Source: Streptomyces sp. H27-C3 | Lineage (GTDB): Bacteria; Actinomycetota; Actinomycetes; Streptomycetales; Streptomycetaceae | Assembly: GCF_030063415.1 (NCBI RefSeq) | Contig: NZ_JASITA010000007.1 | Location: forward strand, 62,001 to 126,000 | Reading direction: 5' to 3' | DNA: 64,000 nt | Part shown: positions 8,682-17,832 of the stretch, piece after piece | Layout of the letters: each line of letters starts with the position of its first letter | How positions within the stretch are numbered: position 1 is the stretch's first letter | Program-made: the position numbers and the translations under genes | Notes under the pieces: generated by a model | The model's input: the letters and a program-made list of their open reading frames with translations, nothing else | The model's database searches: none | Told to the model about the DNA's origin: nothing

Positions 8682-9191
8682 ATGCCATGCTTCCGTGCCC
8701 GCCAGCTGTCCGCCGCCGTGGTCACCGCTGCCACGGCGCTGGCTGCCACCGGCGCGTTCGCTCTCACCGCCCAGGCCGCGCCCGCGGCCGAGGACAAGAG
8801 CAAGGACAAGGTCACGGTGCTCAACTGGGTGGCGCACAAGCACTCGGACACCAAACCGCGCTCGGTGCGTGCGGGTTCCGACTGGACGGTCTACTCGCAC
8901 CTGTTCGAGAACAAGAAGGGCGGCGCGGGCAAGAAGATCGGTGACGCCACGGCGCAGTGCGGCGCTGTCGACGTGACCCCGCACGGGCATGTCGCGCAGT
9001 GCCACCGTGTTCTGCGCACGGACCGGGGCAGCATCACCCTGAGCGACACCATCGACTACTTCGGCCACGGCCCGCACGGCGGCGCGTCGGCCGTCACCGG
9101 CGGCACCGGTAAGTACGAGGCCGCCGAGGGGCAGGCCAAGATCACCTTCCACCGCGACCACGCCGAGCTGCGCATCAGCCTCGACGACTGA
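8682..9191 (+). CDS. Secreted allene-oxide-cyclase/dirigent-like beta-barrel protein
   Basis: The 169-residue protein has a Sec signal peptide (basic start, hydrophobic core to about residue 28, AQA-AP cleavage region). The mature part resembles the allene-oxide-cyclase/dirigent barrel fold: a central strand pattern, DTIDYFGHGPHGGASAVTGGTGKYEAAEGQAKITF, in which VTGGTGKY.AA.G is typical of that superfamily. Two Cys (AQCGAV and AQCHRV) could form a disulfide outside the cell. The start is ATG 8682 with GGAGG 5 nt upstream. It lacks the longer N-terminus of plant allene oxide cyclases, and no enzymatic role should be assumed. It stands alone and converges on the regulator gene at 9431. Confidence 0.7.
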   Translation: MPCFRARQLSAAVVTAATALAATGAFALTAQAAPAAEDKSKDKVTVLNWVAHKHSDTKPRSVRAGSDWTVYSHLFENKKGGAGKKIGDATAQCGAVDVTPHGHVAQCHRVLRTDRGSITLSDTIDYFGHGPHGGASAVTGGTGKYEAAEGQAKITFHRDHAELRISLDD

Positions 9192-9309
9192 GGGCGAGCC
9201 CGACCGCCCGCGTCGCGACCGGGCCCGCGGTGGCAAGCAGACTGACTGCTTCGCGAGCGCGGCCTGCGTTCGGCCGACCGGAAGCCGTCCCGCACGCAGG
9301 CCCGCCGTT

Positions 9310-9335
9310 CCGCCCGTCCCTTTCAGCACGGGCGG
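9310..9335. terminator. Putative terminator between convergent genes
   Basis: CCGCCCGT (9310-9317) pairs with ACGGGCGG (9328-9335) around a loop containing TTT. A weaker AAGCAG/CTGCTT hairpin lies at 9235-9251. Both are in the 239-bp convergent gap between 9191 and 9431, which otherwise holds nothing recognisable. Confidence 0.5.
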
Positions 9336-9430
9336 GGTGCCACCGGCCCGACGAGGCGGCGCCACGCGCGCCGCGCCCGAACCCGGAACGACGGCCCGCG
9401 TTCCGCCCCACCCAGGCAGGCGGGCAGCCC

Positions 9431-10381
9431 TCACTCCCAGTCCCAGTCGATCCCGAGGATCCCGGCCCGTACCCCCTGCTCCACCAGGTGCACCGTCCCG
9501 TGCCGTCCGCTGAGGGTCAGGTCCTGGCGGGCCGCGTGCGCCGCGCCCGCCGAGGATTTCGCGAAGCGGTGGCACCGCACCGGCAGTGCCTGCTCGTCGA
9601 AGCGCACCTGGAGGACGTACTGGCCACCGGTGAAGCTGAAACCGCGGACGTACTCGCTGCTGGGGCCCCCGGTGCCGTCCTCGAAGGCGTAACCGAAGAA
9701 GTAGGTGTCACCGGGCCGCAGCCGCGCGTCGAAGAGCAACTCGGCGACCACCACCCCCGCTTCCCGGTCCCACCGCACGCGCCCCGTCCGGCAGTTCTCC
9801 CGCGCCTGCACCACGACCCGACCGGGGTCACAGCCCGGGTCCCCGTGGTGGATGGCCAGATAACGGTCGATGCCGTCGCGGTGCGCCCGTACGGCATGCT
9901 GCGAGTCACGGCCCAGGAGCTGTCGACCCGCTCCGATGCCTACGCGCTCGTGGTGGCCGACGGTGTGCAGTCCGCCGTCGGTGGGGAACTCCAGCTCGGC
10001 TAGCAGCTGCTCCAGGGCGCCGAACGGCTCGACGAGGGCGCGGTACGAGCGCGTGGCGGGGCGCTCGGTGGTGCCGTCCACGCCCCCCACGTCGAGCAGC
10101 CGGGTCAGTGAACCCCCGGGCAGTCGCAGTACCTCCTCCAGGGCGCTCACAGCGCGCAGCGACTCGGCGCGCTGAGGGCGGCGCGCGCCCTGTTGCCAGT
10201 AACTCAGGCTCGTCACACCGACCTTGATCCCGCGGCTCGCCAGATGATGGCGGACCCGCTGCAAGGGCAGACCGCGCGCCGCGAGTGCGGCCCGCAGCGC
10301 CAGGTGGAAGGGGCCGGTGTGCAGCATCTGCGACAGGTCGGCCGCCAGCGCGTCCGCCCCCTGCTCCAGGGTCCGCGGCAT
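9431..10381 (-). CDS. XRE-like helix-turn-helix transcriptional regulator (putative)
   Basis: The 316-residue protein has an N-terminal helical segment with an XRE-like layout: RGLPLQRVRHHLASRGIKVGVTSLSYWQQGARRPQRAESLRAVSALEEVL at about residues 37-85. Here SLSYWQQGARRP resembles the recognition helix and following loop. The rest, some 230 residues, is a probable beta-rich sensor domain I cannot name. ATG at 10381 is chosen because GGAGG lies 6 nt upstream; an upstream in-frame start at 10405 falls inside a palindrome. The gene is divergent from the papain-like protease gene, and the shared 229-bp region holds a GTGAAC/GTTCAC palindrome and two more GTTCACA boxes, so it probably regulates itself and the protease operon. 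Confidence 0.65.
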   Translation of the reverse strand: MPRTLEQGADALAADLSQMLHTGPFHLALRAALAARGLPLQRVRHHLASRGIKVGVTSLSYWQQGARRPQRAESLRAVSALEEVLRLPGGSLTRLLDVGGVDGTTERPATRSYRALVEPFGALEQLLAELEFPTDGGLHTVGHHERVGIGAGRQLLGRDSQHAVRAHRDGIDRYLAIHHGDPGCDPGRVVVQARENCRTGRVRWDREAGVVVAELLFDARLRPGDTYFFGYAFEDGTGGPSSEYVRGFSFTGGQYVLQVRFDEQALPVRCHRFAKSSAGAAHAARQDLTLSGRHGTVHLVEQGVRAGILGIDWDWE

Positions 10382-10392
10382 CGGGTACCTCC

Positions 10393-10406
10393 AGTGAACG
10401 TTCACT
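10393..10406. promoter_or_regulatory. 14-bp palindrome AGTGAACGTTCACT, likely operator
   Basis: The perfect palindrome lies 11 bp upstream of the regulator's ATG (10381). Its half-site GTTCAC recurs twice more in the same divergent intergenic region. The position fits autorepression of the regulator gene; which protein binds is inferred. Confidence 0.6.
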
Positions 10407-10466
10407 ACCGGGCCGGCGCGGCGGTGCGCCGGTGGGGGGCCGGGGCCAGGTGGGCGAGGCGGGGGT

Positions 10467-10494
10467 GTTCACATCACAGGCCACACCGTTCACA
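10467..10494. promoter_or_regulatory. Two GTTCACA direct repeats spaced 21 bp, likely operator
   Basis: GTTCACA occurs at 10467-10473 and 10488-10494, one two-helical-turn spacing apart, so both lie on the same DNA face. They precede the protease gene (start 10611) and share their core with the palindrome at 10393-10406. Confidence 0.5.
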
Positions 10495-10610
10495 GCGCCG
10501 TACCCCCGCATTGAAGCGTGTTGACCTGCACCCGACAACAGCTGATGCTCCTCAACAGCGTCCGGACGCGCTCCTCCAACCCACCCCCCCCCCGCCTTGG
10601 GAGGAACGCG

Positions 10611-11207
10611 ATGCGCAACCGAAAGAGACGGCTATCCTTCGCAGCCGTCTTCACCGCATTCATGCTCGCTCTGCCGACCGCGGCGGCCACCGCCACGGCC
10701 GCCCCCAACGACGACTCGTCGGCGCTCGCCACCAAGCGCCTGAACATCACCATGCAGGCGCAGCAGAAGACCAACTGGTGCTGGGCGGCGGGCGGCAACA
10801 CCATCGCCGCCTGGTTCGGCAAGAACTACAGCCAGAACCAGTTCTGCAACGCCGCCTTCGGCCGCTCGCAGAGTAGCGAGTGTCCGAACAACCAGGCCAC
10901 CCTCGGTAATGTCCAGGACGGTCTCGACTGGGCGGGCATCAACCCCGGCTCGTACGTCACCGGATATCTGCGCTACCCGACCGTGCAGAGCGAGGTCAAC
11001 GCGAACCGCCCCGTCGAGACCCGCATCCAGTGGTCGAGCGGCGGTGGCCACATGCACGTCATCTACGGCTACGACACCGCCAACAGTTGGGTGTACTGGG
11101 GCGATCCCTGGGCCAACAGCGACCGCTACAACTGGGCCTCGCACAGCTGGTACGTGAACAACAACTCCTTCTCCTGGACCCACTCGCTCTACCGGATAGG
11201 GGCGTGA
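10611..11207 (+). CDS. Secreted papain-like (C39/C70-type) cysteine protease
   Basis: The 198-residue protein has a Sec signal peptide (MRNRKRR, hydrophobic core, ATAAP near residue 32). The mature domain has the papain-like catalytic set of bacterial C39-like/AvrRpt2-type proteases: QQKTNWCWAA with C57, GGGHMHVIYGYD with H147 (or H149), and WGDPW with D166. Two further Cys (C79, C91) may form a disulfide. The start is ATG 10611 with GGAGGA (10600-10605). A run of ten C lies just upstream (10583-10593). The next gene begins within 6 nt of the stop or overlaps it, so the two products are probably made together. The target is unknown; the neighbour is an obvious candidate partner or substrate. 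Confidence 0.8.
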   Translation: MRNRKRRLSFAAVFTAFMLALPTAAATATAAPNDDSSALATKRLNITMQAQQKTNWCWAAGGNTIAAWFGKNYSQNQFCNAAFGRSQSSECPNNQATLGNVQDGLDWAGINPGSYVTGYLRYPTVQSEVNANRPVETRIQWSSGGGHMHVIYGYDTANSWVYWGDPWANSDRYNWASHSWYVNNNSFSWTHSLYRIGA

Positions 11208-11212
11208 GGGCC

Positions 11213-12103
11213 ATGACCGGACACGTCAGAGGAGCTGGGCGCACCGCCGCCGTCCTCACCGTCACCGTCGCGGCCGCCCTTATCGGCGTGGCCCCGCAGG
11301 CCGTCGCCGACGAGAAGCCGGCCGCGCCCGCCGCGCCCTCCGCCGAGAACCGCGCCGCCGCGCACAAGGCCGCAGCCGCACCCGACACCCTCGACACCCT
11401 CGCCCGTTTCTTCGCCCGCGAGGGCGCCGTCACCCGCGCTGCCGCGGAGCCCCGCATCGACGGCGCAGCGGTGCCCGTCTACACACTCGCCCCCGAGTTC
11501 GTCGCGGGACGCGAGGGAGCCCCGGTCGCGCACCTGGAGTACCTCGCCAGCAGGGCCGTCTCGTCGGACGGGCAGAAGGCATCCCTGTGGAGCGTGCCGC
11601 AGGGTGGCTCGTGGCAGGTGGTGAACATCTCCACCGGCGACGACGAGACGCGGTACGCCTCCGAGGGTGCCCGCAGGCTCCCCGGCGGCACCGTCTTCCG
11701 CGAACCGCAGATCGACGCCTGGTACGTGCAGCGCCACGCGCGCGTGCTGCCCCTGGACGAGGACGCGGTGAAGGCTGTGGGCGCCCGCGGCACCACGCTC
11801 GCGGCCTACCAGGACCGCGTAGAGAAGGCGTACGCGGACAAGCTGCCCGGCTCGGCGTACGCGAAGAAGGGCAAGGCGGGCGGCTACGCGTCAGAAGCGA
11901 ATCCGCAGGCACAAACGCAACCGCAGTCACAACAGCAACAGCAACAGCAACAGCAATCGCTCGCGGACGACGCCGCACCCACGGCGTCGTCCGGCGAGTC
12001 CTCGCCCGCCGTCCCGTCGGCCGTGCTCGCCGCAGGGCTCGTGACACTCGCCCTGGGCGTGACGGTGCTCGGGCTGCGGCGCCGGACGCGCTCCGGCGGC
12101 TGA
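11213..12103 (+). CDS. Secreted, C-terminally membrane-anchored protein with polyglutamine tract
   Basis: The 296-residue protein has a signal peptide (to about residue 32, AVADEK) and an extracytoplasmic domain of about 190 residues. A low-complexity stretch ending in nine consecutive Gln (residues 240-248) follows, then a Ser/Pro/Ala linker, one transmembrane helix near residues 265-285 and a basic tail RRRTRSGG. I recognise no enzyme motif. ATG 11213 has GAGGG close upstream. An in-frame GTG at 11204 would overlap the protease stop as GTGA and is equally possible. It forms a two-gene operon with the papain-like protease, which suggests an anchor, inhibitor or substrate role on the outer face of the membrane. 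Confidence 0.7.
   Translation: MTGHVRGAGRTAAVLTVTVAAALIGVAPQAVADEKPAAPAAPSAENRAAAHKAAAAPDTLDTLARFFAREGAVTRAAAEPRIDGAAVPVYTLAPEFVAGREGAPVAHLEYLASRAVSSDGQKASLWSVPQGGSWQVVNISTGDDETRYASEGARRLPGGTVFREPQIDAWYVQRHARVLPLDEDAVKAVGARGTTLAAYQDRVEKAYADKLPGSAYAKKGKAGGYASEANPQAQTQPQSQQQQQQQQQSLADDAAPTASSGESSPAVPSAVLAAGLVTLALGVTVLGLRRRTRSGG
11930..11956 (+). repeat. CAA/CAG microsatellite encoding nine Gln
   Basis: Nine in-frame Gln codons alternate strictly CAA-CAG, giving a 27-bp hexanucleotide repeat. It is AT-richer than its surroundings and preceded by further Gln-rich codons, so it is a candidate for slippage variation. Confidence 0.95.
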
Positions 12104-12228
12104 TCGGCACCAGGCCGCGGGCCGGGCGGTAGCCCCGATGCCCTACCCGCGGGCCGGGCGGTGGATCCGGCACGGACCGGCGGTCGGGCAGCAGGTCGGA
12201 CCGAAGGTCCGGCAGCGGATCGGACGGT

Positions 12229-12260
12229 GGGGGCGGGAGGCGTCGAGTCCTCCCGCCCCC
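12229..12260 (+). terminator. Terminator hairpin, 12-bp stem
   Basis: GGGGGCGGGAGG (12229-12240) pairs perfectly with CCTCCCGCCCCC (12249-12260) around an 8-nt loop. It follows the protease/polyGln pair and precedes uvrC by 48 nt. Upstream, GCGGGCCGGGCGGT is directly repeated in the same gap. Confidence 0.75.
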
Positions 12261-12307
12261 GGTTGGAGACAGCCGCACTGTCACTGACCGCAAGTAGGGT
12301 GTCTGAC

Positions 12308-14401
12308 ATGGCCGACCCCTCCAGCTACCGCCCCAAACCGGGACAGATCCCCGACTCGCCGGGGGTCTACAAATTCCGCGACGAGCACCGCCGGGTGATC
12401 TACGTCGGGAAGGCGAAGAGCCTGCGCCCGCGCCTCTCCTCGTACTTCCAGGACCTGGCGAATCTCCACCCGCGCACGCGCACGATGGTCACCACGGCCG
12501 CCTCCGTCGAGTGGACCGTCGTCTCCACCGAGGTCGAGGCGCTCCAGCTGGAGTACTCCTGGATCAAGGAGTACGACCCCCGGTTCAACGTCAAGTACCG
12601 CGACGACAAGAGCTATCCGTCGCTCGCCGTGACCCTGGGCGAGGAGTTCCCCAGGGTCCAGGTCATGCGCGGCCCCAAGAAGAAGGGCGTGCGCTACTTC
12701 GGTCCGTACGGACACGCGTGGGCCATCCGCGAGACCGTCGACCTGATGCTGCGCGTCTTTCCCGTACGCACCTGCTCGGCCGGAGTCTTCAAGAACGCGG
12801 CCAGGACCGGCCGCCCCTGCCTCCTCGGCTACATCGGCAAATGCTCCGCGCCCTGCGTGGGCCGTGTCACCCCGGAGGAGCACCGCGAACTCGCCGACGA
12901 GTTCTGCGACTTCATGGCCGGCCGCACCGGCGCCTATCTGCGCCGTCTCGAAAGGCAGATGCACGAGGCCGCCGAGGAGATGGAGTACGAGAAGGCGGGC
13001 CGCCTGCGCGACGACATGGAGGCCCTGCGCCGCGCCCTGGAGAAGAACGCGGTGGTGTTCAACGACGCCACCGACGCCGACCTGATCGCCGTCGCCGAGG
13101 ACGAGCTCGAAGCGGCGGTCCAGATCTTCCACGTACGCGGCGGCCGGGTCCGCGGCCAGCGCGGCTGGGTCACCGACAAGGTCGAGGCCGTCGACACGGC
13201 GGGCCTCGTCGAGCACGCCCTGCAGCAGTTGTACGGCGAGGAGAAGGGCGACGCCGTCCCGAAGGAGGTGCTCGTCCCCGCCCTCCCCGAGGACGCCCCT
13301 GCCGTCTCGCAGTGGCTCGCCGAGCGCCGGGGGTCCAATGTGTCGCTGCGCATCCCGCAGCGCGGTGACAAGAAGGACCTGATGGCGATGGTCCGGCGCA
13401 ACGCGCAGCAGACCCTCGTCCTGCACAAGACCAAGCGGGCCTCGGACCTGACGACCCGCTCCCGCGCTCTGGAGGAGATCGCGGAAGCGCTCGGCCTGGA
13501 CTCCGCGCCGCTGCGCATCGAGTGCTTCGACATCTCGCACCTCCAGGGCGACGACGTGGTGGCCTCCATGGTCGTCTTCGAGGACGGCCTGCCCCGCAAG
13601 AGCGAGTACCGCCGCTTCCAGATCAAGACCTTCGAGGGGCAGGACGACGTCCGCTCCATGCATGAGGTGCTCACCCGGCGCTTCAGGCGTTATCTCCAGG
13701 AGAAGGAGAAAACGGGGGAGTGGACGGAGGCAGAGGACGGGACCGGAGCGTCCCTCGACACGACGGCCGAGACGTCCCACGAGGTGGCGGCGGACGCGGA
13801 GGACGACGGCAGGCCCAAGCGTTTCGCCTACCCGCCCCAGCTCGTCGTCGTCGACGGCGGGCAGCCGCAGGTGGCCGCCGCCCGACGTGCTCTCGACGAG
13901 CTCGGCATCGACGATGTCGCGATCTGCGGTCTCGCCAAGCGCCTCGAAGAGGTCTGGCTGCCCGGTGAGGACGATCCGGTGGTGCTGCCCCGCAGCAGCG
14001 AGGGTCTCTACCTCCTCCAGCGGGTCCGTGACACGGCCCACGATTTCGCCATCCGCTACCAACGGACCAAGCGCGCCAAGCGTTTCAAGGCCGGGCCGCT
14101 GGACGCGGTCCCCGGCCTCGGCGACACGCGCAAGCAGGCGCTGATCAAGCACTTCGGTTCGGTGAAGAAGCTGCGGTCCGCGACAATCGAGCAGATCTGC
14201 GAGGTCCCGGGGATAGGCCGCAAGACGGCCGAGACCGTCGCCGTGGTCCTCGCGCAGGCGGCACCGGCCGCGCCTGCCGTGAATATGGCGACAGGAGAGA
14301 TCATTGAAGACGACGAGGGCGCTGCGCAGGCCGCACCCGCGGCCTCCCCGCCCGAGCGGGACCAGCAGGAATGCCCACCGGAGCGGGAACAGCAGGAATG
14401 A
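12308..14401 (+). CDS. uvrC: Excinuclease ABC subunit C (UvrC)
   Basis: UvrC makes both incisions in nucleotide excision repair. The 697-residue protein has the GIY-YIG nuclease domain at the start ([26 protein letters not shown]), then a UVR motif near residue 220 ([22 protein letters not shown]), the UvrC endonuclease domain ([24 protein letters not shown] and [12 protein letters not shown] with conserved Asp), and a C-terminal pair of helix-hairpin-helix motifs ([30 protein letters not shown]). An acidic insert of about 40 residues and the C-terminal duplication [16 protein letters not shown] are lineage-specific. ATG 12308 is chosen because the family begins near this point. The stop overlaps rapZ as ATGA. 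Confidence 0.98.
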   Translation: MADPSSYRPKPGQIPDSPGVYKFRDEHRRVIYVGKAKSLRPRLSSYFQDLANLHPRTRTMVTTAASVEWTVVSTEVEALQLEYSWIKEYDPRFNVKYRDDKSYPSLAVTLGEEFPRVQVMRGPKKKGVRYFGPYGHAWAIRETVDLMLRVFPVRTCSAGVFKNAARTGRPCLLGYIGKCSAPCVGRVTPEEHRELADEFCDFMAGRTGAYLRRLERQMHEAAEEMEYEKAGRLRDDMEALRRALEKNAVVFNDATDADLIAVAEDELEAAVQIFHVRGGRVRGQRGWVTDKVEAVDTAGLVEHALQQLYGEEKGDAVPKEVLVPALPEDAPAVSQWLAERRGSNVSLRIPQRGDKKDLMAMVRRNAQQTLVLHKTKRASDLTTRSRALEEIAEALGLDSAPLRIECFDISHLQGDDVVASMVVFEDGLPRKSEYRRFQIKTFEGQDDVRSMHEVLTRRFRRYLQEKEKTGEWTEAEDGTGASLDTTAETSHEVAADAEDDGRPKRFAYPPQLVVVDGGQPQVAAARRALDELGIDDVAICGLAKRLEEVWLPGEDDPVVLPRSSEGLYLLQRVRDTAHDFAIRYQRTKRAKRFKAGPLDAVPGLGDTRKQALIKHFGSVKKLRSATIEQICEVPGIGRKTAETVAVVLAQAAPAAPAVNMATGEIIEDDEGAAQAAPAASPPERDQQECPPEREQQE

Positions 14402-15351
14402 ACGGGGGCAGCGAAATGACTGAGAACGACGGAGACGGAGCACAGGTGAGCACGGGCACACCGCGGGAGACCGTGGAAGCAGCCGATACACCCATCCCTG
14501 AGCTGGTAATCATCTCGGGCATGTCCGGGGCCGGCCGCAGCACCGCGGCGAAGTGCCTGGAGGACCTCGGCTGGTTCGTCGTCGACAACCTGCCGCCCGC
14601 CCTGATCCCCACCATGGTGGAGCTCGGAGCCCGCTCGCAGGGCAATGTGGCCCGCATCGCCGTGGTCGTCGATGTCCGCGGCCGGCGCTTCTTCGACAAC
14701 CTCAGGGAATCCCTCGCCGACCTGGATTCCAAGCAGGTCACCCGGCGAGTGGTCTTCCTGGAGTCCTCCGACGACGCGCTGGTACGCCGCTTCGAGTCGG
14801 TACGCCGCCCGCACCCGCTGCAGGGCGACGGCCGGATCACCGACGGCATCGCGGCCGAGCGCGACCTGCTGCGCGAGCTGCGCGGCGACGCCGACCTGGT
14901 GATCGACACCTCCAGCCTCAACGTCCACGAGCTGCGCGCCAAGATGGACGCCCAGTTCGCGGGCGACGACGAGCCGCAGCTGCGTGCCACGGTCATGTCG
15001 TTCGGATACAAGTACGGCCTGCCGGTCGACGCCGACCTCGTCGTCGACTGCCGCTTCCTGCCCAACCCGCACTGGGTCCCCGAGCTGCGCCCCTTCACCG
15101 GGCTCAACGAAGAGGTCTCGGCGTACGTCTTCAACCAGCCGGGCGCCAAGGAGTTCCTCGACCAGTACACCGAGCTGCTCCAGCTGATCGCCGCGGGCTA
15201 CCGCCGCGAGGGCAAGCGTTATGTGACCATCGCGGTCGGCTGTACGGGGGGCAAGCACCGCAGCGTCGCCATGTCGGAGAAGCTGGCCGCGCGCCTCTCC
15301 TCCGAAGGGGTCGAGACCGTCCTCGTACACCGGGACATGGGGCGCGAGTGA
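14398..15351 (+). CDS. rapZ: RapZ/YvcJ-family nucleotide-binding protein
   Basis: The 317-residue protein is the RapZ/YvcJ P-loop family: [22 protein letters not shown] near the N-terminus, [12 protein letters not shown] after it, and the C-terminal domain with [24 protein letters not shown], which in E. coli binds small RNA and RNase E. The P-loop has Arg where most P-loops have Lys (GAGRST); as I recall this is shared by other actinobacteria. ATG 14398 overlaps the uvrC stop (ATGA); ATG 14416 with GGGGG upstream is the alternative start. E. coli RapZ controls glmS in cell-wall precursor supply, but the actinobacterial target is not established here. The stop overlaps yvcK as GTGA. Confidence 0.95.
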   Translation: MNGGSEMTENDGDGAQVSTGTPRETVEAADTPIPELVIISGMSGAGRSTAAKCLEDLGWFVVDNLPPALIPTMVELGARSQGNVARIAVVVDVRGRRFFDNLRESLADLDSKQVTRRVVFLESSDDALVRRFESVRRPHPLQGDGRITDGIAAERDLLRELRGDADLVIDTSSLNVHELRAKMDAQFAGDDEPQLRATVMSFGYKYGLPVDADLVVDCRFLPNPHWVPELRPFTGLNEEVSAYVFNQPGAKEFLDQYTELLQLIAAGYRREGKRYVTIAVGCTGGKHRSVAMSEKLAARLSSEGVETVLVHRDMGRE

Positions 15352-16688
15352 AGCTGCACCGGCCGGGCAGACGTGACACCGGGACACCGGGACTGCCTGC
15401 GGCCGCGCCCCGGGTCCCCGACCGCACTGTGCCCGCCCAGGCACAGGCCGGGAACCAGGCACAGGCCGAGGCCGACCTCCGGCCCCCGGCCCAGGAGCAG
15501 CCCGTGGAAAGGCCCCAGGACCGGCCCCGGGCCCGGCACCAGGACGGCACGCCCGCCACCCGGCACCAGGACGGCACGCCCGCCATCGCGAAGGCGGGCA
15601 CCCCGTCCCCCAGCCCGCCCCCGGACACCCCGGCGCCGTCCGTCCGCAATCTCCGGCTGCGCCGGCTGCGGCGGCACACCCCCGAGCACGGCGAATCCGC
15701 CGCGCGCAGCAGCCGCAAGCGTGGCGCCCACCCCAAGGTCGTCGCCCTCGGCGGCGGCATGGGGCTGTCCGCCTCGCTCACCGCGCTGCGCCGGATCACC
15801 GGTGACCTGACCGCCGTGGTCACGGTCGCCGACGACGGCGGCTCCAGCGGCCGGCTGCGCGACGAGCTCGGCGTCCTGCCGCCCGGCGACCTGCGCAAGG
15901 CGCTCGCCGCGCTGTGCGGCGACGACGACTGGGGCCAGACCTGGTCGCGGGTCATCCAGCACCGCTTCTCCAGCCGCGGCGACCTGCACGACCACGCCGT
16001 CGGCAATCTGCTGATCGTCGCCCTCTGGGAGCAGCTCGGCGACCACGTCCAGGCCCTGGACCTGGTCGGCAAGCTCCTCGGCGCCCATGGCCGGGTGCTG
16101 CCCATGTCCGCCGTGCCGCTGGAGCTCCAGGCGCTCGTACGCGGCCACGACCCGTTGCGCCCCGACGCCGTCGACACGGTCCGCGGTCAGGCGACGGTGG
16201 CACTGACCCCCGGCGAGGTGCAGTCCGTCCACCTGGTGCCGCACGACCCGCCCGCCGTCCCCGAGGCCGTCGCCGCGGTCCTCGACGCGGACTGGGTGGT
16301 GCTCGGCCCCGGGTCCTGGTTCTCCTCCGTGATTCCGCATCTTCTGGTGCCCGAACTGCTCGACGCGCTGGTCGAGACGAAGGCCCGCCGCGTCCTTTCG
16401 CTCAACCTCGCGCCGCAACCCGGAGAAACCGATGGCTTCTCACCGCAGCGTCATTTGGAGGTTTTGGGACGACACGCCCCTAAACTCGCCTTGGACGTGG
16501 TGCTGGCCGACGAGGCTGCCGTGCCCGACCGCGATTCCCTGGCCGATGCCGCAAAACGGTTCGGCGCCGCGGTCGAGCTGGCGCCGGTCGCCGCGCCCGA
16601 CGGCTCCCCGAAGCACGACCCGGAGCTGTTGGCCGCCGCGTACGACCGTATTTTTCGGATGCATGGAAGGATCGGCCCATGGCGATGA
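15348..16688 (+). CDS. yvcK: YvcK/CofD-like gluconeogenesis factor with long disordered N-terminus
   Basis: The 446-residue protein has the CofD-like Rossmann domain starting at about residue 127: [21 protein letters not shown], then [14 protein letters not shown] and [11 protein letters not shown], the UDP-sugar-binding elements of YvcK. It ends with HGRIGPWR. YvcK family proteins support growth on gluconeogenic carbon and cell-wall synthesis. The first 125 residues are Pro/Arg/Gln-rich and probably disordered, with a perfect 27-nt tandem duplication (15532-15558 and 15559-15585) encoding RHQDGTPA twice. GTG 15348 overlaps the rapZ stop. It overlaps whiA by 10 nt, so the uvrC-rapZ-yvcK-whiA genes are translationally linked. 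Confidence 0.93.
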   Translation: MKLHRPGRRDTGTPGLPAAAPRVPDRTVPAQAQAGNQAQAEADLRPPAQEQPVERPQDRPRARHQDGTPATRHQDGTPAIAKAGTPSPSPPPDTPAPSVRNLRLRRLRRHTPEHGESAARSSRKRGAHPKVVALGGGMGLSASLTALRRITGDLTAVVTVADDGGSSGRLRDELGVLPPGDLRKALAALCGDDDWGQTWSRVIQHRFSSRGDLHDHAVGNLLIVALWEQLGDHVQALDLVGKLLGAHGRVLPMSAVPLELQALVRGHDPLRPDAVDTVRGQATVALTPGEVQSVHLVPHDPPAVPEAVAAVLDADWVVLGPGSWFSSVIPHLLVPELLDALVETKARRVLSLNLAPQPGETDGFSPQRHLEVLGRHAPKLALDVVLADEAAVPDRDSLADAAKRFGAAVELAPVAAPDGSPKHDPELLAAAYDRIFRMHGRIGPWR

Positions 16689-17668
16689 CGGCAGCGGTGA
16701 AGGACGAAATTTCCCGGCTTCCCGTCACCCGGACCTGCTGCAGGAAGGCAGAGGTCTCGGCGATTCTTCGGTTCGCGGGCGGCCTGCACCTGGTGAGCGG
16801 CCGCATTGTGATCGAGGCGGAGCTGGACGTGAGTTTCGCGGCCCGCAGAATCAAAAAGGACATTCTTGAGATTTTCGGACACCAATCCGAGTTGGTGGTG
16901 ATGGCCCCGAGCGGGCTGCGCCGCGGTTCGCGGTACCTCGTTCGGGTGGTTGCCGGCGGTGACCAGCTGGCCCGTCAGACCGGGCTGGTGGACGGCCGGG
17001 GCCGTCCCATCCGCGGACTGCCCCCACAGGTCGTCTCCGGCGCCACGTGCGACGCCGAGGCGGCCTGGCGGGGTGCGTTCCTCGCGCACGGCTCGCTCAC
17101 CGAGCCGGGCCGCTCGTCCTCGCTGGAGGTGACCTGCCCGGGACCGGAGGCGGCCCTCGCCCTGGTGGGCGCCGCCCGCAGGCTCTCCATCGGGGCCAAG
17201 GCGCGCGAGGTGCGCGGCGTGGACCGTGTCGTCGTGCGTGACGGTGACGCGATCGGCGCCCTGCTGACCCGGCTCGGCGCGCACGACTCGGTGCTGGCCT
17301 GGGAGGAGCGGCGGATGCGCCGGGAGGTCCGCGCCACCGCCAACCGGCTCGCCAACTTCGACGACGCCAACCTGCGCCGCTCCGCGCGGGCCGCGGTCGC
17401 GGCGGGTGCCCGGGTGGGGCGCGCGCTGGAGATCCTCGGCGAGGAGGTGCCCGAGCATCTCGCCGCCGCGGGCCGGCTTCGCATGGACCACAAGCAGGCC
17501 TCCCTGGAGGAGCTCGGCGCGCTGGCCGATCCCGTCCTGACGAAGGACGCGGTCGCGGGCCGGATCCGCCGACTGCTTGCCATGGCCGACAAGCGGGCCC
17601 AGGACCTGGGCATTCCCGGTACGGAGTCCACGCTCACCGAGGAGATGGCGGACGGCCTCGTCGGCTGA
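16679..17668 (+). CDS. whiA: Sporulation transcription factor WhiA
   Basis: The 329-residue protein is close throughout to Streptomyces WhiA as I recall it. It has an N-terminal LAGLIDADG-like domain ([42 protein letters not shown]) lacking nuclease activity in the family, and a C-terminal helix-turn-helix ([33 protein letters not shown]). WhiA acts with WhiB to switch aerial hyphae to sporulation septation. The start codon lies inside yvcK (10-nt overlap), and the operon order is the conserved actinobacterial one. A terminator follows at 17701. Confidence 0.98.
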   Translation: MAMTAAVKDEISRLPVTRTCCRKAEVSAILRFAGGLHLVSGRIVIEAELDVSFAARRIKKDILEIFGHQSELVVMAPSGLRRGSRYLVRVVAGGDQLARQTGLVDGRGRPIRGLPPQVVSGATCDAEAAWRGAFLAHGSLTEPGRSSSLEVTCPGPEAALALVGAARRLSIGAKAREVRGVDRVVVRDGDAIGALLTRLGAHDSVLAWEERRMRREVRATANRLANFDDANLRRSARAAVAAGARVGRALEILGEEVPEHLAAAGRLRMDHKQASLEELGALADPVLTKDAVAGRIRRLLAMADKRAQDLGIPGTESTLTEEMADGLVG

Positions 17669-17700
17669 GGCCGGGCCGACGCCCCCACCACGCCCAACCC

Positions 17701-17737
17701 GCCGCTGCCGGTGTCCCCTTGGGGCGCCGGCAGCGGC
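17701..17737 (+). terminator. Terminator of the uvrC-rapZ-yvcK-whiA operon
   Basis: GCCGCTGCCGG (17701-17711) pairs with CCGGCAGCGGC (17727-17737), and an inner CCCC/GGGG extends the stem. It lies 33 nt after the whiA stop. Confidence 0.85.
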
Positions 17738-17765
17738 ATGTACTGCCACCCTGCGCCCTATTGAC

Positions 17766-17783
17766 ATGACCATGAACTGTCAT
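17766..17783. promoter_or_regulatory. Inverted repeat ATGAC-N8-GTCAT in the carboxypeptidase promoter
   Basis: ATGAC (17766-17770) and GTCAT (17779-17783) flank CATGAACT just downstream of a TTGACA hexamer (17761-17766), 50 bp before the ATG. The short CATGA motif recurs here. It is a possible operator for the extracellular peptidase gene; the factor is unknown. Confidence 0.4.
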
Positions 17784-17832
17784 GAGCCTGGCGTCTGTCC
17801 ACTTACGTGGCAGACAACAGCAAGGGGGGCAC

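Noticed and set aside
8341..9191. Longer version of the secreted barrel protein starting in the repeat region
   Set aside because: The upstream frame is repeat-derived; the signal peptide and GGAGG place the start at 8682.
12281..14491. 736-residue frame antisense to uvrC, and similar long frames opposite the carboxypeptidase, tpiA-pgk and tkt
   Set aside because: Shadow frames caused by GC-rich third positions; none has family motifs or spacing of its own.
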